Source of the DNA: Bryobacter sp. CoA8 C33
Lineage (GTDB): Bacteria; Acidobacteriota; Terriglobia; Bryobacterales; Bryobacteraceae
Length of the DNA: 64,000 nt
Assembly: GCA_019931185.1 (NCBI GenBank)
Contig: JAINDK010000070.1
Location: 1-64,000, forward strand
Direction: 5' to 3'
Below, piece after piece: positions 16,715 to 24,284 of the stretch. Positions within the stretch are counted from its first letter, which is position 1. Each line of letters opens with the position of its first letter. Both the position numbers and the translations under genes were made by a program. Under the pieces are notes generated by a model. That model was given only the letters and a program-made list of their open reading frames with translations, did no database searches and was not told where the DNA came from.

Positions 16715-17919
16715 CGGACGCGCTCGAAGCGGTAGCCAAGTTTTTCGAGGGCGGCGAAGAGGGCGTCGATGTGGCCGCTGCCGCGGGTCTCGATGGTGGC
16801 CTCGACGCTGGTATTGCCGAGGGTGACGCCGTGGTAGGCACGCTCATGGGCAATGGATAAGACGTTGACGCGCATTTCGGCGAAGACGCCGGTGAGGACG
16901 TGGAGGGCGCCGGGGCGGTCGGGGACAAAGACGCGGATGCGGACGAGGCGGCCGTCCTTGACCATGCCGCGCTCGATGATGTGGGACAGGAAGAGGGGAT
17001 CGATGTTGCCGCCGCAGACGAGGGCAACGGTTTTTTTGCCTTTGAGATTCGTTTTGTTGTGGAGGAGAGCGGCCACGGCGGCGGCGCCGGCGCCTTCGGC
17101 GACGGTCTTCTCCTTTTCAAGGAGGTAGAGGATGGCGCTGGCGATTTCTTCTTCTTCAACGGTGACAATCGTGTCGACGTATTGTTCGACGAGGGGGAGG
17201 GTTTCGGCGCCGGCGCGGCGGACGGCGATGCCGTCGGCGATGGTGGAGGCGGCGGGGAGTTCGAAGGGGGCGTGGTGTTCGAGGGCGGCGAGCATGGAGG
17301 GGATGCGGGAAGTTTGAACCCCAACGATTTTGATTTTGGGGTTGGTTTCCTTGAGGGCGCAGGCGATGCCGCCGATCAGGCCACCGCCGCCGATGGGGAC
17401 GAGAACGGCTTCGGTGAAGGGGTTTTGGCTGAGGATCTCGAGGCCGATGGTGCCCTGGCCGGCGATGACATCAGGGTCATCGAAGGCGTGAACGAAGGTG
17501 AGGCCTTCGGCGGCGGCGCGGCGTTTGGCCTCGGCGAGGGCTTCGTCGAAACTCTTGCCGAAGAGGACGACTTCGCCGCCGAAGTTTTCGGTGGCGTTGA
17601 TCTTGGTGATGGGGGCATGCTCGGGCATGTAGATGATGGCGCGGATGCCGAGGCGGGTGGCGTGATAGGCGAGGCCCTGGCCGTGATTGCCGGCCGAGGC
17701 GCAGATAACGCCGCGGGAGCGTTCTTCCGGAGACAGGAGGAGGAGCTTGTTGAGGGCGCCGCGCTCCTTGAAGCTGCCGGTCATGTGGAGGTTTTCGAGC
17801 TTGAAGTAGACGGGGTTGCCGGAGAGGGCGGTGAAGGTTTCGGAGAACTCGCAGGGGGTGACGGCGATCGTGGGGCGGATCCGGTGGTGGGCCGCTTCGA
17901 TGTCCTGGTATTGCACCAT
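16711..17919 (-). CDS. ilvA: Threonine ammonia-lyase (threonine dehydratase) with ACT domain
   Basis: PLP enzyme converting L-threonine to 2-oxobutyrate. The 402 residues match the short form with a single C-terminal ACT domain. The PLP lysine is Lys51 in GSFKERGA, the phosphate-binding loop is GGGGLIGG, and CGGNIDP precedes the linker. Residues about 326-402 (RVFVPDRPGALHVLTGVFAEM) form the ACT regulatory domain. ATG 17919 was chosen because homology begins at MVQYQDIEAAHHRI; the longer open frame upstream is a shadow of the ceramidase gene. Whether it serves isoleucine synthesis or threonine catabolism cannot be decided here. Confidence 0.94.
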   Translation of the reverse strand: MVQYQDIEAAHHRIRPTIAVTPCEFSETFTALSGNPVYFKLENLHMTGSFKERGALNKLLLLSPEERSRGVICASAGNHGQGLAYHATRLGIRAIIYMPEHAPITKINATENFGGEVVLFGKSFDEALAEAKRRAAAEGLTFVHAFDDPDVIAGQGTIGLEILSQNPFTEAVLVPIGGGGLIGGIACALKETNPKIKIVGVQTSRIPSMLAALEHHAPFELPAASTIADGIAVRRAGAETLPLVEQYVDTIVTVEEEEIASAILYLLEKEKTVAEGAGAAAVAALLHNKTNLKGKKTVALVCGGNIDPLFLSHIIERGMVKDGRLVRIRVFVPDRPGALHVLTGVFAEMRVNVLSIAHERAYHGVTLGNTSVEATIETRGSGHIDALFAALEKLGYRFERVR

Positions 17920-17961
17920 AGCTTTATTGTCCACCGCGCGGGGGAGCAGGGCGGCATTCGA

Positions 17962-17967
17962 TAAGAT
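17962..17967 (+). promoter_or_regulatory. Candidate -10 element before the ceramidase-like gene
   Basis: TAAGAT lies six bases before ATG 17974 with no Shine-Dalgarno between, the same geometry as at 12257 and 24273. No convincing -35 is visible at 16-18 bp, so this is tentative. Confidence 0.3.
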
Positions 17968-17973
17968 CGAGCG

Positions 17974-19224
17974 ATGCGTAGCGTTGGTCTGTTGATGATG
18001 ATGACTTCGTGTTTGGCGGCTGAGTTTCGGGCCGCCGCAGTGAAGGTGGACATTACACCGGATACGCCGCAGCCGCTGCTTGGCTATGCGGCGCGGCAAT
18101 CGACGGGGGTGCTGGATAAGATCTGGCACCGGGTGGTGGTGTTCGATGACGGGCGGGAGCAGTTTGTATTGGTGGCGACGGATATCGCGCTGGTCTCGCC
18201 GTCGGTGTATGACGAGGTGGCGCGGGATCTGCAGCGGGAGATGGGCATCGAGCCGCGGCAGTTCTGGTGGACGGCGACGCACACACACGCCGCGCCGGAG
18301 GTGGGACCGCCGGGCGTGGCGAAGTTGTTTCTAGGGGAGCGCTACAAGCATGAATCGGATGCGCGGTATGCGGTGAGGGTGAAGCAGAGCCTGATCGAGG
18401 GCGTGAAGCAGGCGCGAGCGCGGCTCGAGCCGGCGCGGTTGACCTGGGGCAAGGGATATTCAGCGGCGAACCTGAACCGGCGGGCGCGCGACGTGGATGG
18501 AACGATCCGGTTGGGGCTGAATCCGGATGGTCCGGTGGACCGCGAAATCGGGCTGATCCGGGTGGACAATGCGGCGGGCAAGCCGCTAGCGCTGGTGGCG
18601 AATTATGCGATGCATGGCACAGCGATGTCGGGGTTGAATACTTTGATCAGCGGGGATGCGCCGGGCATCGTGGCGAGCTATGTCGAGGATAAGCTGGGAG
18701 CGCCGATGTTATATGTCAACGGAGCAGCGGGTAACATCTCGCCCATTTACTCGGTGTATCCGGATGCACGGGCGGCGCACTTAGGGGAGTTCCGGGTGCT
18801 ATTAGGAGATAAGATGCTCGCGGCGAATGCGAAGCTGCCGCCGGGGCGGGCGGCGGTGAACATGCGGTTGGAGCAGGAGTGGGTGGAGATACCGCGCAAG
18901 GCGGGGCTCGGCTGGACGGAGGATTTGGGCGCGTACTTGAAGGACAATTCGCTGATTCGTTTGCCAGTGCGGTATTGGCGGATCGGCAAGGATGCGGTGG
19001 TGTGGGCGGCGCCGCTTGAATTGTTCTGCGAGATTGCGTTAAAGGTGAGGGCGCGGTCGCGGTTTGCGCATACGTGGTTTTTTGGCTACGCGAATGGATG
19101 GTTGGGCTATCTGCCGACGAAGGCGGCTTACGCGGAGGGGGGCTACGAGCCGAGCGTGGCGCCGTTTTCCGATGAAGGAGAGGCGCTGCTTGAGAAGGCG
19201 GTGCTGAGGCGGTTGGGAAAGTAG
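17974..19224 (+). CDS. Neutral/alkaline ceramidase-like secreted hydrolase
   Basis: 416 residues with an N-terminal signal peptide (MRSVGLLMMMTSCLAAEF). The fold matches the N-terminal domain of neutral/alkaline non-lysosomal ceramidase. It shows AAAVKVDITPDTPQPLLGYAA, the TATHTHAAPEVG zinc-site histidines, VANYAMHGTAMSG, and the NGAAGNISP loop that carries the nucleophile serine in ceramidases. It is shorter than full ceramidases and lacks the C-terminal immunoglobulin-like domain. Such short forms are common in Acidobacteria and may act on other amides or esters. Divergent from ilvA with 54 bp between. Confidence 0.85.
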   Translation: MRSVGLLMMMTSCLAAEFRAAAVKVDITPDTPQPLLGYAARQSTGVLDKIWHRVVVFDDGREQFVLVATDIALVSPSVYDEVARDLQREMGIEPRQFWWTATHTHAAPEVGPPGVAKLFLGERYKHESDARYAVRVKQSLIEGVKQARARLEPARLTWGKGYSAANLNRRARDVDGTIRLGLNPDGPVDREIGLIRVDNAAGKPLALVANYAMHGTAMSGLNTLISGDAPGIVASYVEDKLGAPMLYVNGAAGNISPIYSVYPDARAAHLGEFRVLLGDKMLAANAKLPPGRAAVNMRLEQEWVEIPRKAGLGWTEDLGAYLKDNSLIRLPVRYWRIGKDAVVWAAPLELFCEIALKVRARSRFAHTWFFGYANGWLGYLPTKAAYAEGGYEPSVAPFSDEGEALLEKAVLRRLGK

Positions 19225-19318
19225 CGATGCACGGTTCACGCCTTGCTTGCGGCGTGGTCTGGTACATGCTCTCAGGGACCATTGGCCAAAGGGGCGAGTG
19301 GAGATTGAAGGAGAGAGC

Positions 19319-19660
19319 ATGATTCCCAGTCGAGGTGCTGTACTGGCCGCGGTGGCTGCCGTGGCGCTGACGATGAACCGTTACGCACAGGGCTAACGGG
19401 CGACGATCACCGGAGCGGTGACGGATGGCACGGGCGCAAGCATTGCCGGAGCGCAAGTGAATTTGCGCGAGATTACGACGAACGTGACACTGAAGACAAC
19501 AACGAACGCGGCGGACCTTTATTATTTACCGGCGCTGCCGCCCGGCCAGTATAAGATACGCGTGGAGCAGAAGGGTTTTCGGGCCACAGTCATTTCGGGG
19601 ATTGTGCTGGGGGCGGGAAGGGCGCAATTGCCGTTTGGCACGAAGCGAAGCTTGGCAGTA
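19319..19660 (+). pseudogene. TonB-dependent (Oar-like) receptor, N-terminal remnant
   Basis: After a good ribosome site (GAAGGAGAGAGC) and ATG 19319, a signal peptide (MIPSRGAVLAAVAAVALTMN) ends at AQG and is followed by TAA (19394-19396). The same frame then continues RATITGAVTDGTGASIAGAQ and LPPGQYKIRVEQKGFR, the carboxypeptidase-regulatory-like repeat at the start of Oar/TonB receptors. Family members read Gln-Arg at this point, so the stop is most simply CAA to TAA. Homology ends near 19650 and the remaining roughly 1,000 codons are absent. The gene is doubly broken: nonsense and 3' truncation. Confidence 0.82.
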
Positions 19661-19670
19661 ACGATTGTCC

Positions 19671-19946
19671 TTACCTTGGGGAGGCCCACTCCGTTGTTTG
19701 GCAAAGTCCACAATTGCACCCTTTATCAAATCCTTGGTACCAAGCTCGCCCATCGGGTTTGCTGATGGTAAGGTCCAATCCTTCGGTTGTAAAACCGCAA
19801 AACGGATTTTGATTGATGGGCGCTTGCGAAACACTAAAGCTGTCATTCGGGCTCAGAGCGGCAGCACTGGTAGCGAAAGCTACAGCAGCACTGGCGGGCT
19901 GCAAGAGCAAGCCAGCGCAAATCATCCTCAAAAGTTTATCTTCCAT
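19671..19946 (-). CDS. Possible 5' fragment of a secreted protein
   Basis: A 91-codon frame on the minus strand begins at ATG 19946 with GGAAG six bases upstream. It opens with a credible signal peptide (MEDKLLRMICAGLLLQPASA), then a Ser/Asn-rich mature start and a Cys pair (CNCGLC) before the stop at 19671. It points toward the broken end of the TonB-receptor fragment and stops within about 20 bp of it. It may therefore be the beginning of a gene cut by the same rearrangement. Base composition is lower in GC than the neighbours. No family recognised; it may not be expressed. Confidence 0.35.
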   Translation of the reverse strand: MEDKLLRMICAGLLLQPASAAVAFATSAAALSPNDSFSVSQAPINQNPFCGFTTEGLDLTISKPDGRAWYQGFDKGCNCGLCQTTEWASPR

Positions 19947-20531
19947 TCTATTCTTCCGTCTTTTGGGACTGCCTCCTCGAAAACAAGAAGCGGCGTGGGG
20001 AACTGGACATGAAGGCAAGGCGCTGGTGCGCGCTGGTCCTCTTAGCTTGCAAAAATCGCGGCTGATTCGCTAGACGGTTGAGACCGGACGCTTAGTGCGC
20101 CAGCCAAAGCTGGCAGGAGATAGTTGATGAAAGTTCAATACGGAAAAGATGTAGCAAGTCATTCCGGCCCCGAGTCATGCGGAGGCGCTCGCGAGGGTGC
20201 CGCTGAAGCGTTGACAGGAGAAACCGGCGGGTCAGCCATTGAGCCGCGAAATCAGGAATTCAGGACGCCGACGCCGTTAAGCGACGCAGAAGGCAATACA
20301 AACCAGTGCGATAGATGCGAGTCCTGGAATGGTCCTGCGCGGTCGGAGACCCTGTACACGCCGGGACGTTTCCTGCACAGAAGCTGGGAGATCTCCGCCG
20401 TGCCCGACGCGACGCCGCCGGGCAACTCAGGGAAGGCCGAGTGCCGCACGCCTGAGACAACAGCGGTGGAGAAGTCGGATGCGTTCAATTTACCTGGGAA
20501 GCCATCGAACAAGGGGAGCAATCCCGCGGAG

Positions 20532-21929
20532 ATGGTGGAGGGAAGGAACGCAGCCAAGGGAAACGCCGAACAGGTTCCAGCACACCGGACCCAGAGCCGG
20601 ATTAGCCGTGCGTCGACGGGCCTGGGACGCGTACGTCAGGCAGCGCGCCGGGATCGGCGGCTGCGGTTCACGGCGCTCATGCATCACATCACGCCGCAGC
20701 AACTAATGGACAGCTTTTACAGCCTCCAGAAGAACGCGGCGGCGGTCGTGGACGGAGTAACGTGGCGGGAGTACGAGAAGATCCTTCCACAGCGGGGGGA
20801 CGAGTTGCATCGAATGGTCCATGTCGGGGCATTTCGGGCAACGCCATCACGGCGGGTTTACATACCCAAAGCCGATGGCCGTCAACGTCCGCTGGGGATT
20901 GCCTCGATTGAGGACAAGATCGTGCAGCAGGCCGTCGTCACGGTGCTGGGAGCGATCTATGAAGAGGATTTTCTTGGCTTCTCGTATGGATTCAGACCGG
21001 GGCGCGGACAGCACGATGCGCTGGACGCCCTTGCGGTCGGGATCAAGAGCCGGAAGGTGAACTGGATCGTAGATGCGGACATTCGCTCGTTCTTCGACGA
21101 AATCGATCACGGGTGGATGTTGCGGTTTCTCGAACACCGGATTGCCGACCAGCGGATCATTCGCCTGATTCGTAAATGGATCGAAGCGGGCGTGATCGAA
21201 GATGGAAAGCGGATTCCCGCTGAAAGGGGAACTCCGCAAGGGGCTGTAGTCTCGCCATTGCTGGCGAACATCCATCTGTACCACGTCTTCGATCTATGGG
21301 TTCAGCGCTGGCGGAAATCGCCAGGGCGAGGAGAGGTTATCGTGGTACGTTACGCCGACGACAGTGTAGTAGGCTTCGAGCCCGTGGGGACGGCGCGAGC
21401 TTTTCTGGATGCACTCCAGGAACGGCTCGCAAAGTTCGGCCTGACTCCGCATCCCGACAAAACGCGCTTGATTGAGTTTGGCCGCTTTGCGGTCGAGCGG
21501 CGGCGCAAGAAGGGGCAGGGCCGACCGGAGACGTTCGACTTCCTCGGGTTCACGCACTGCTGTGGAACTGACCGAAACGGCAAGTTCCAGGTCATCAGGC
21601 TGACGGCCAAGAAGCGAATGTGCGCGACGCTGACTTCGATCCGGAAAAAGCTATACCAGCGACGGCACGAACCCGTGCCGGTGTTTGGCGCCTGGCTTCA
21701 CCGGGTCATGAGTGGCTACTTCGAGTACCACGCAGACCCAACGAACCTGCTGCGATTGAATGGCTTCCGCGCCGAGGTCTGCCGCGCCTGGCGGCATGCT
21801 TTACTACGCAGAAGCCAACGGAGCGGGCTCAACTGGACCCGTTGCAATCGACTCACCCGTAAATACGTATCGCCCTGCCGGGTCCTGCATCCGTATCCCG
21901 AGGAGCGCTTCTTCGCGTCACGACCCTAG
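20532..21929 (+). CDS. ltrA: Group II intron reverse transcriptase/maturase (C-terminus displaced)
   Basis: Reverse transcriptase that helps splice and mobilise its host intron. From ATG 20532 (MVEGRNAAKGNAEQ) it has 465 residues; the frame is open back to 20124 but that part overlaps intron domain I. Visible: RT0 region TGLGRVRQAARRDRRLRFTA, fingers VYIPKADGRQRPLGI, palm GTPQGAVVSPLLANI, catalytic RYADDSVVGF, the FDFLGFTH thumb start, and a maturase domain X. No HNH endonuclease. The normal end (…EPYAVTLHVRICAGGGQ) is found at 22091-22150 in the post-insertion sequence, separated from the body by a 159-bp element that supplies the TAG at 21927-21929. About 20 C-terminal residues are lost. 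Confidence 0.88.
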   Translation: MVEGRNAAKGNAEQVPAHRTQSRISRASTGLGRVRQAARRDRRLRFTALMHHITPQQLMDSFYSLQKNAAAVVDGVTWREYEKILPQRGDELHRMVHVGAFRATPSRRVYIPKADGRQRPLGIASIEDKIVQQAVVTVLGAIYEEDFLGFSYGFRPGRGQHDALDALAVGIKSRKVNWIVDADIRSFFDEIDHGWMLRFLEHRIADQRIIRLIRKWIEAGVIEDGKRIPAERGTPQGAVVSPLLANIHLYHVFDLWVQRWRKSPGRGEVIVVRYADDSVVGFEPVGTARAFLDALQERLAKFGLTPHPDKTRLIEFGRFAVERRRKKGQGRPETFDFLGFTHCCGTDRNGKFQVIRLTAKKRMCATLTSIRKKLYQRRHEPVPVFGAWLHRVMSGYFEYHADPTNLLRLNGFRAEVCRAWRHALLRRSQRSGLNWTRCNRLTRKYVSPCRVLHPYPEERFFASRP

Positions 21930-22092
21930 GAACTTGTTGAAAAACTCACTGTTTCGAAAAGCGGCCTCACGAGTTGAAAATTTTTGGCCCACAAACGGCC
22001 CAGAATCGATCGGCAGCGGGCTGGCAATGGTTTGCCGACCCCCGTGAAAGGGTTGAAATCGGCAAGAGGGGATTGTTTCAACAGGCTCCTAG
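21926..22092. mobile_element. 159-bp MITE-like insertion with CTAG target duplication
   Basis: The element spans 21930-22088 and is flanked on both sides by CTAG (21926-21929 and 22089-22092). Its ends are imperfect inverted repeats of 18 bp matching at 14 positions: left GAACTTGTTGAAAAACTC, right (complement) GAGCCTGTTGAAACAATC. It has no coding capacity. A full-length IS with matching ends would be needed to mobilise it and none is in this window. The GAGCCTGTTGAAA-type end resembles those of DDE insertion sequences, but I cannot name the family with certainty. Confidence 0.75.
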
Positions 22093-22096
22093 GCAG

Positions 22097-22169
22097 GAGC
22101 CGTATGCGGTAACACTGCACGTACGGATCTGTGCGGGGGGCGGTCAGTGATGGCCGTCCCTACCGCGAC
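22097..22169 (+). ncRNA. Group II intron catalytic domains V and VI
   Basis: Domain V is 34 nt (22097-22130): GAGCCGTATGC pairs with GCACGTACGGATCT around the loop GGTAACACT. It carries the AGC catalytic triad. Domain VI (22131-22169) is a GC-rich hairpin (GCGGGGGGCGG / CCGTCCCTACCGC) ending in GAC at the 3' splice site. Both appear intact despite the insertion eight bases upstream of domain V, so the RNA may still be able to splice. Confidence 0.75.
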
Positions 22170-22274
22170 CAGTCAACAGCCTTGCATCAACAGAGATTTC
22201 CGGGCTTGCCGCGGATGGCGAACCTTCGCCGTATCGGCGACCACTGAGCCGCGCTGACGCCCTCGCGGGCCATC

Positions 22275-22605
22275 CGCCGAAGGGCGAGGGCACGTCTTCG
22301 AGGAGTCGGACAGCGGAACAGTATCGATGAGCCATTCGAACAAAAGCGGGAAGCCGCCGGCGGAGAGTGAGGAGGGAAGGCCGCTGATCACGCGGAACAC
22401 TCATCAATCAAACCCGCTCTCGACGCCAAGCGAGCGCGGCGTGGCCCCGGGGTTGGCGGCTGTGCGCAAAGCAGCAAGGGAGTGGAAGGAGATGAAGTTC
22501 ATCGCCGGGCTTCACCGTTTGACAACTGCGCTGCTCCGAGACGGCTTCCACGCCTTGAAGCGTAGCGCCCCACCAGGAGCACCGGGGGGCTGGCCTCCCT
22601 ATGCC
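22275..22605 (+). pseudogene. Remnant of a second group II intron maturase
   Basis: A frame starting before ATG 22327 reads EESDSGTVSMSHSNKSGKPP, then GLAAVRKAAREWKEMKFIAG and LLRDGFHALKRSAPPGAPGG. These correspond to the region just before and including RT0 of the same maturase family as the intact copy (compare RVRQAARRDRRLRFTA and FYSLQKNAAAVVDG). Similarity stops near 22605, before the catalytic palm, and the expected PGVDGVTW is degenerate. It is a different, older intron, not a duplicate of the neighbour. Its 5' portion probably extends back toward 22170. Confidence 0.65.
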
Positions 22606-22900
22606 CCAAACAGAGTATGCTCCCAGACACTTCAGCGAAAAAGCGTCTCACTGGAACGCTTTCACACGGGCACCATACTGGGCCGGACCCCATGGCCGGG
22701 AGACCGCGCCGGCGGCATCGTCCTCAACCCTGGTAGGCGCCGCAACGGGAAGCGCTCGGGAGAATTGGTTGAGTCACCCCGCCCCTGCCGGAACCCGCGC
22801 GAAAGTCCTACCCCGCAACACGCCGGCGCCGACCAGGGATCCCCCCGGACCGGAGCGCAGAACGTGCGCACCAAACGCCCCCGCCGGGCTTCGTTCGGCT
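22606..22900. other. Gene-free stretch after the intron remnant
   Basis: About 300 bp with no recognisable gene, RNA or repeat. It separates the intron debris from the thioredoxin-fold gene and reads as decayed sequence. Open frames here are GC-driven and match nothing I recognise. Confidence 0.4.
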
Positions 22901-23440
22901 TCATGAGCATCCCCCGTCCAGCGAACACTCGGACTTACCAGCTCCGACCGGCTGACCGGAACCAACCGGTGCCAACGTACCCGTCTCCTGAATCATTTTC
23001 TGGATGTCCGCACCAAGTTGTAGATCGGGAAAATGCCCAAACTGGTGCAAACGGAGGTATCCGGCCCGATCGATTAAGGCAAGGCTGGGGGTGCCTCGAA
23101 AACCAAATCGCGCCATCGTCAGCGGGACATCGCCACCGCCCGGCGCGTCTACGCCAATCGGAAAAGTCAAACGATACTCGTGGAGGAAAGCTGCGAGCGC
23201 CACAGCAGTCATCGCTCCGTGGTGTTCAAACACGGTGTGCAGACCGATGACGGCCACCTCGGCGGGATCAAACGTTTCATGGATGCGCTGAAGTTGTGGC
23301 AGACTCGTGCTGACGCAGCCCGGACACAACATCTGAAACGCACCTAACACGACGACGCGCCCCCGCAGTTCTGCAAGGGTGAGGGGTTTGCTGTTGAACC
23401 ATTCAGCGGTCGTCCACTCCGCGGCAAGTTCCCTTCTCAT
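22901..23440 (-). CDS. Thioredoxin-fold (redoxin/TlpA-like) protein
   Basis: 179 residues, cytosolic as annotated (no signal peptide from ATG 23440). AGGAG lies upstream of this ATG, and the longer frame upstream lacks homology. The fold signature is LRGRVVVLGAFQMLCPGCVS with redox pair Cys39 and Cys42 (CPGC), then PEVAVIGLHTVFEHH-like strand and cis-Pro in FRGTPSLALIDRAGYLRLH. The tail carries extra cysteines (CSLDGGCS). The PGC pair and early WF segment resemble AhpC/TSA-like redoxins. It sits downstream of the protoglobin gene on the same strand with 47 bp between, so a joint role in oxidative or nitrosative stress is plausible. Confidence 0.82.
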   Translation of the reverse strand: MRRELAAEWTTAEWFNSKPLTLAELRGRVVVLGAFQMLCPGCVSTSLPQLQRIHETFDPAEVAVIGLHTVFEHHGAMTAVALAAFLHEYRLTFPIGVDAPGGGDVPLTMARFGFRGTPSLALIDRAGYLRLHQFGHFPDLQLGADIQKMIQETGTLAPVGSGQPVGAGKSECSLDGGCS

Positions 23441-23487
23441 CGATATCTCCTTTCTCCTCTCTGGCCTGTGGCTGGCCTGTGGCAAAG

Positions 23488-24174
23488 CTAGAAATCTCCG
23501 TCCTTGACATACGGGTGACTCCACAGAATCACCTGGAGGATCACCGACTTCACCCATGCCTGATGCATCTTCTCTACCTCGTCCTGGCTATGTCCTTTCT
23601 TGGCGAGGAACGGCTTGAGCGTTGCCGTGATCGGATAAATAAAGGCCGGCAGATACCGGTAGCTGATGTGATCGACCGACGCAGCGTGGTCGGTCTGATT
23701 CTTACCCGTACGATGATGACGACGGGCGATCTCAGCTTGGTAATCCAACCAGCGTTGGTCGTAGTTTGCCGAGGCCGTGTCCAAAATCCATTGGCCAAAG
23801 CGTTTGCGAACCGCCGACAGGTAGGCGCTATCCGGCTGACCGTCACTCTTCCTGCCGAAATAGTAAACAAGGTGCGGACGAGAGGCAACGAAGCCGTACC
23901 AGACATCCAGAACCGCTTCCGTTTGGTCCTGCAAAACCTCGCGGGACGTCCGCAAATAGCGAATATCTTCTTCGGTGAACAGGACGGACTGCTTCAGCAA
24001 ATCCAGTTCTTTCATGGAGACCGGAGAGGCAGGCAGCTGCCCGCCGTGGGTGTAACCGGGAATTGACATGTTGGTTCCTTTTTTTGAGAGTGCTGGCGTG
24101 GGTGTCTGGGCGTTCAGCGCTGCGGCGGTCAAAAAAGCGCCGCCGAGTATGGACGGGAGAAAAGCGGTGGTCAT
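23488..24174 (-). CDS. Protoglobin (haem sensor-type globin), possibly exported
   Basis: Globin of the protoglobin family, which binds O2, CO or NO at haem. Core 193 residues from ATG 24069: MSIPGYTHGG, ELDLLKQSVLFTEEDIRYL, VWYGFVASRPHLVYYF, KRFGQWILDT, then the proximal histidine in EIARRHHRTGKN. The frame extends upstream to ATG 24174 and that extension reads as a signal peptide (MTTAFLPSILGGAFLTAAALNAQ). AAGGAA precedes both ATGs, and the predicted promoter lies upstream of both. The long form would be periplasmic, unusual for this family; the short form would be cytosolic. Divergent from the MarR gene. Confidence 0.88.
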   Translation of the reverse strand: MTTAFLPSILGGAFLTAAALNAQTPTPALSKKGTNMSIPGYTHGGQLPASPVSMKELDLLKQSVLFTEEDIRYLRTSREVLQDQTEAVLDVWYGFVASRPHLVYYFGRKSDGQPDSAYLSAVRKRFGQWILDTASANYDQRWLDYQAEIARRHHRTGKNQTDHAASVDHISYRYLPAFIYPITATLKPFLAKKGHSQDEVEKMHQAWVKSVILQVILWSHPYVKDGDF

Positions 24175-24208
24175 CTGAGGTTTTCCTTGTCGTGGTGGAA
24201 TCCTGATC

Positions 24209-24223
24209 GTGTCGCCACGACAC
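24209..24223. promoter_or_regulatory. Palindrome at the protoglobin transcription start
   Basis: GTGTCG-cca-CGACAC is a perfect inverted repeat with a 3-bp spacer. It covers the predicted +1 (about 24221) of the minus-strand protoglobin promoter, the right place for a repressor site. The MarR protein encoded next door is the obvious candidate to bind it. Confidence 0.5.
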
Positions 24224-24227
24224 TATC

Positions 24228-24256
24228 ATCCTATCAGCGCCGGTGTTTCTTGTCCA
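24228..24256 (-). promoter_or_regulatory. Sigma-70 promoter of the protoglobin gene
   Basis: Read on the minus strand: -35 TGGACA (24256-24251, five of six consensus bases), 17-bp spacer, -10 TAGGAT (24233-24228). Predicted start near 24221, upstream of the signal-peptide ATG at 24174. Its -35 box overlaps the -35 of the divergent MarR promoter almost completely. Confidence 0.6.
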
Positions 24257-24278
24257 GATAGTATTGTGACGATACAAT
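24250..24278 (+). promoter_or_regulatory. Sigma-70 promoter of the MarR gene (leaderless)
   Basis: -35 TTGTCC (24250-24255), 17-bp spacer, -10 TACAAT (24273-24278, one mismatch to consensus). The start codon ATG begins at 24285, six bases after the -10, so the transcript should begin at the AUG itself. No Shine-Dalgarno sequence is present, consistent with leaderless translation. Confidence 0.6.
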
Positions 24279-24280
24279 AC
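24261..24280. promoter_or_regulatory. Operator-like palindrome over the MarR -10 box
   Basis: GTATTGT-gacgat-ACAATAC is a perfect 7-bp inverted repeat with a 6-bp spacer (20 bp in all). It contains the -10 hexamer of the MarR promoter. MarR proteins bind 16-20-bp palindromes of this kind and usually autorepress, so autoregulation is the simplest reading. Confidence 0.6.
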
Positions 24281-24284
24281 AAAA

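Larger units (their letters stand above)
20095..22169 (+). mobile_element. Group II intron with maturase ORF
   Basis: The 5' boundary is set by GTGCGCCAGCC at 20095, the GUGYG-type start. A structured domain I region follows to about 20530 (AATACGGAAAAGATGTAGCAA and the ESCGG... segment when translated are typical of this intron family). The maturase ORF occupies domain IV, and a 34-nt domain V (22097-22130) and domain VI end at GAC 22169. The intron sits in non-coding or decayed sequence between the TonB-receptor remnant and another intron fragment, so it interrupts no active gene. A 159-bp MITE-like element is inserted just before domain V. Boundaries are good to a few bases. Confidence 0.85.

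Noticed and set aside
16900-17964. 354-codon plus-strand open frame
   Set aside because: Gly/Asp/Glu-rich complement of the threonine dehydratase gene, which has full catalytic and ACT motifs.
19526-19846. 106-codon minus-strand open frame over the TonB-receptor remnant
   Set aside because: Basic and motif-free; the plus-strand frame carries the carboxypeptidase-regulatory repeat.
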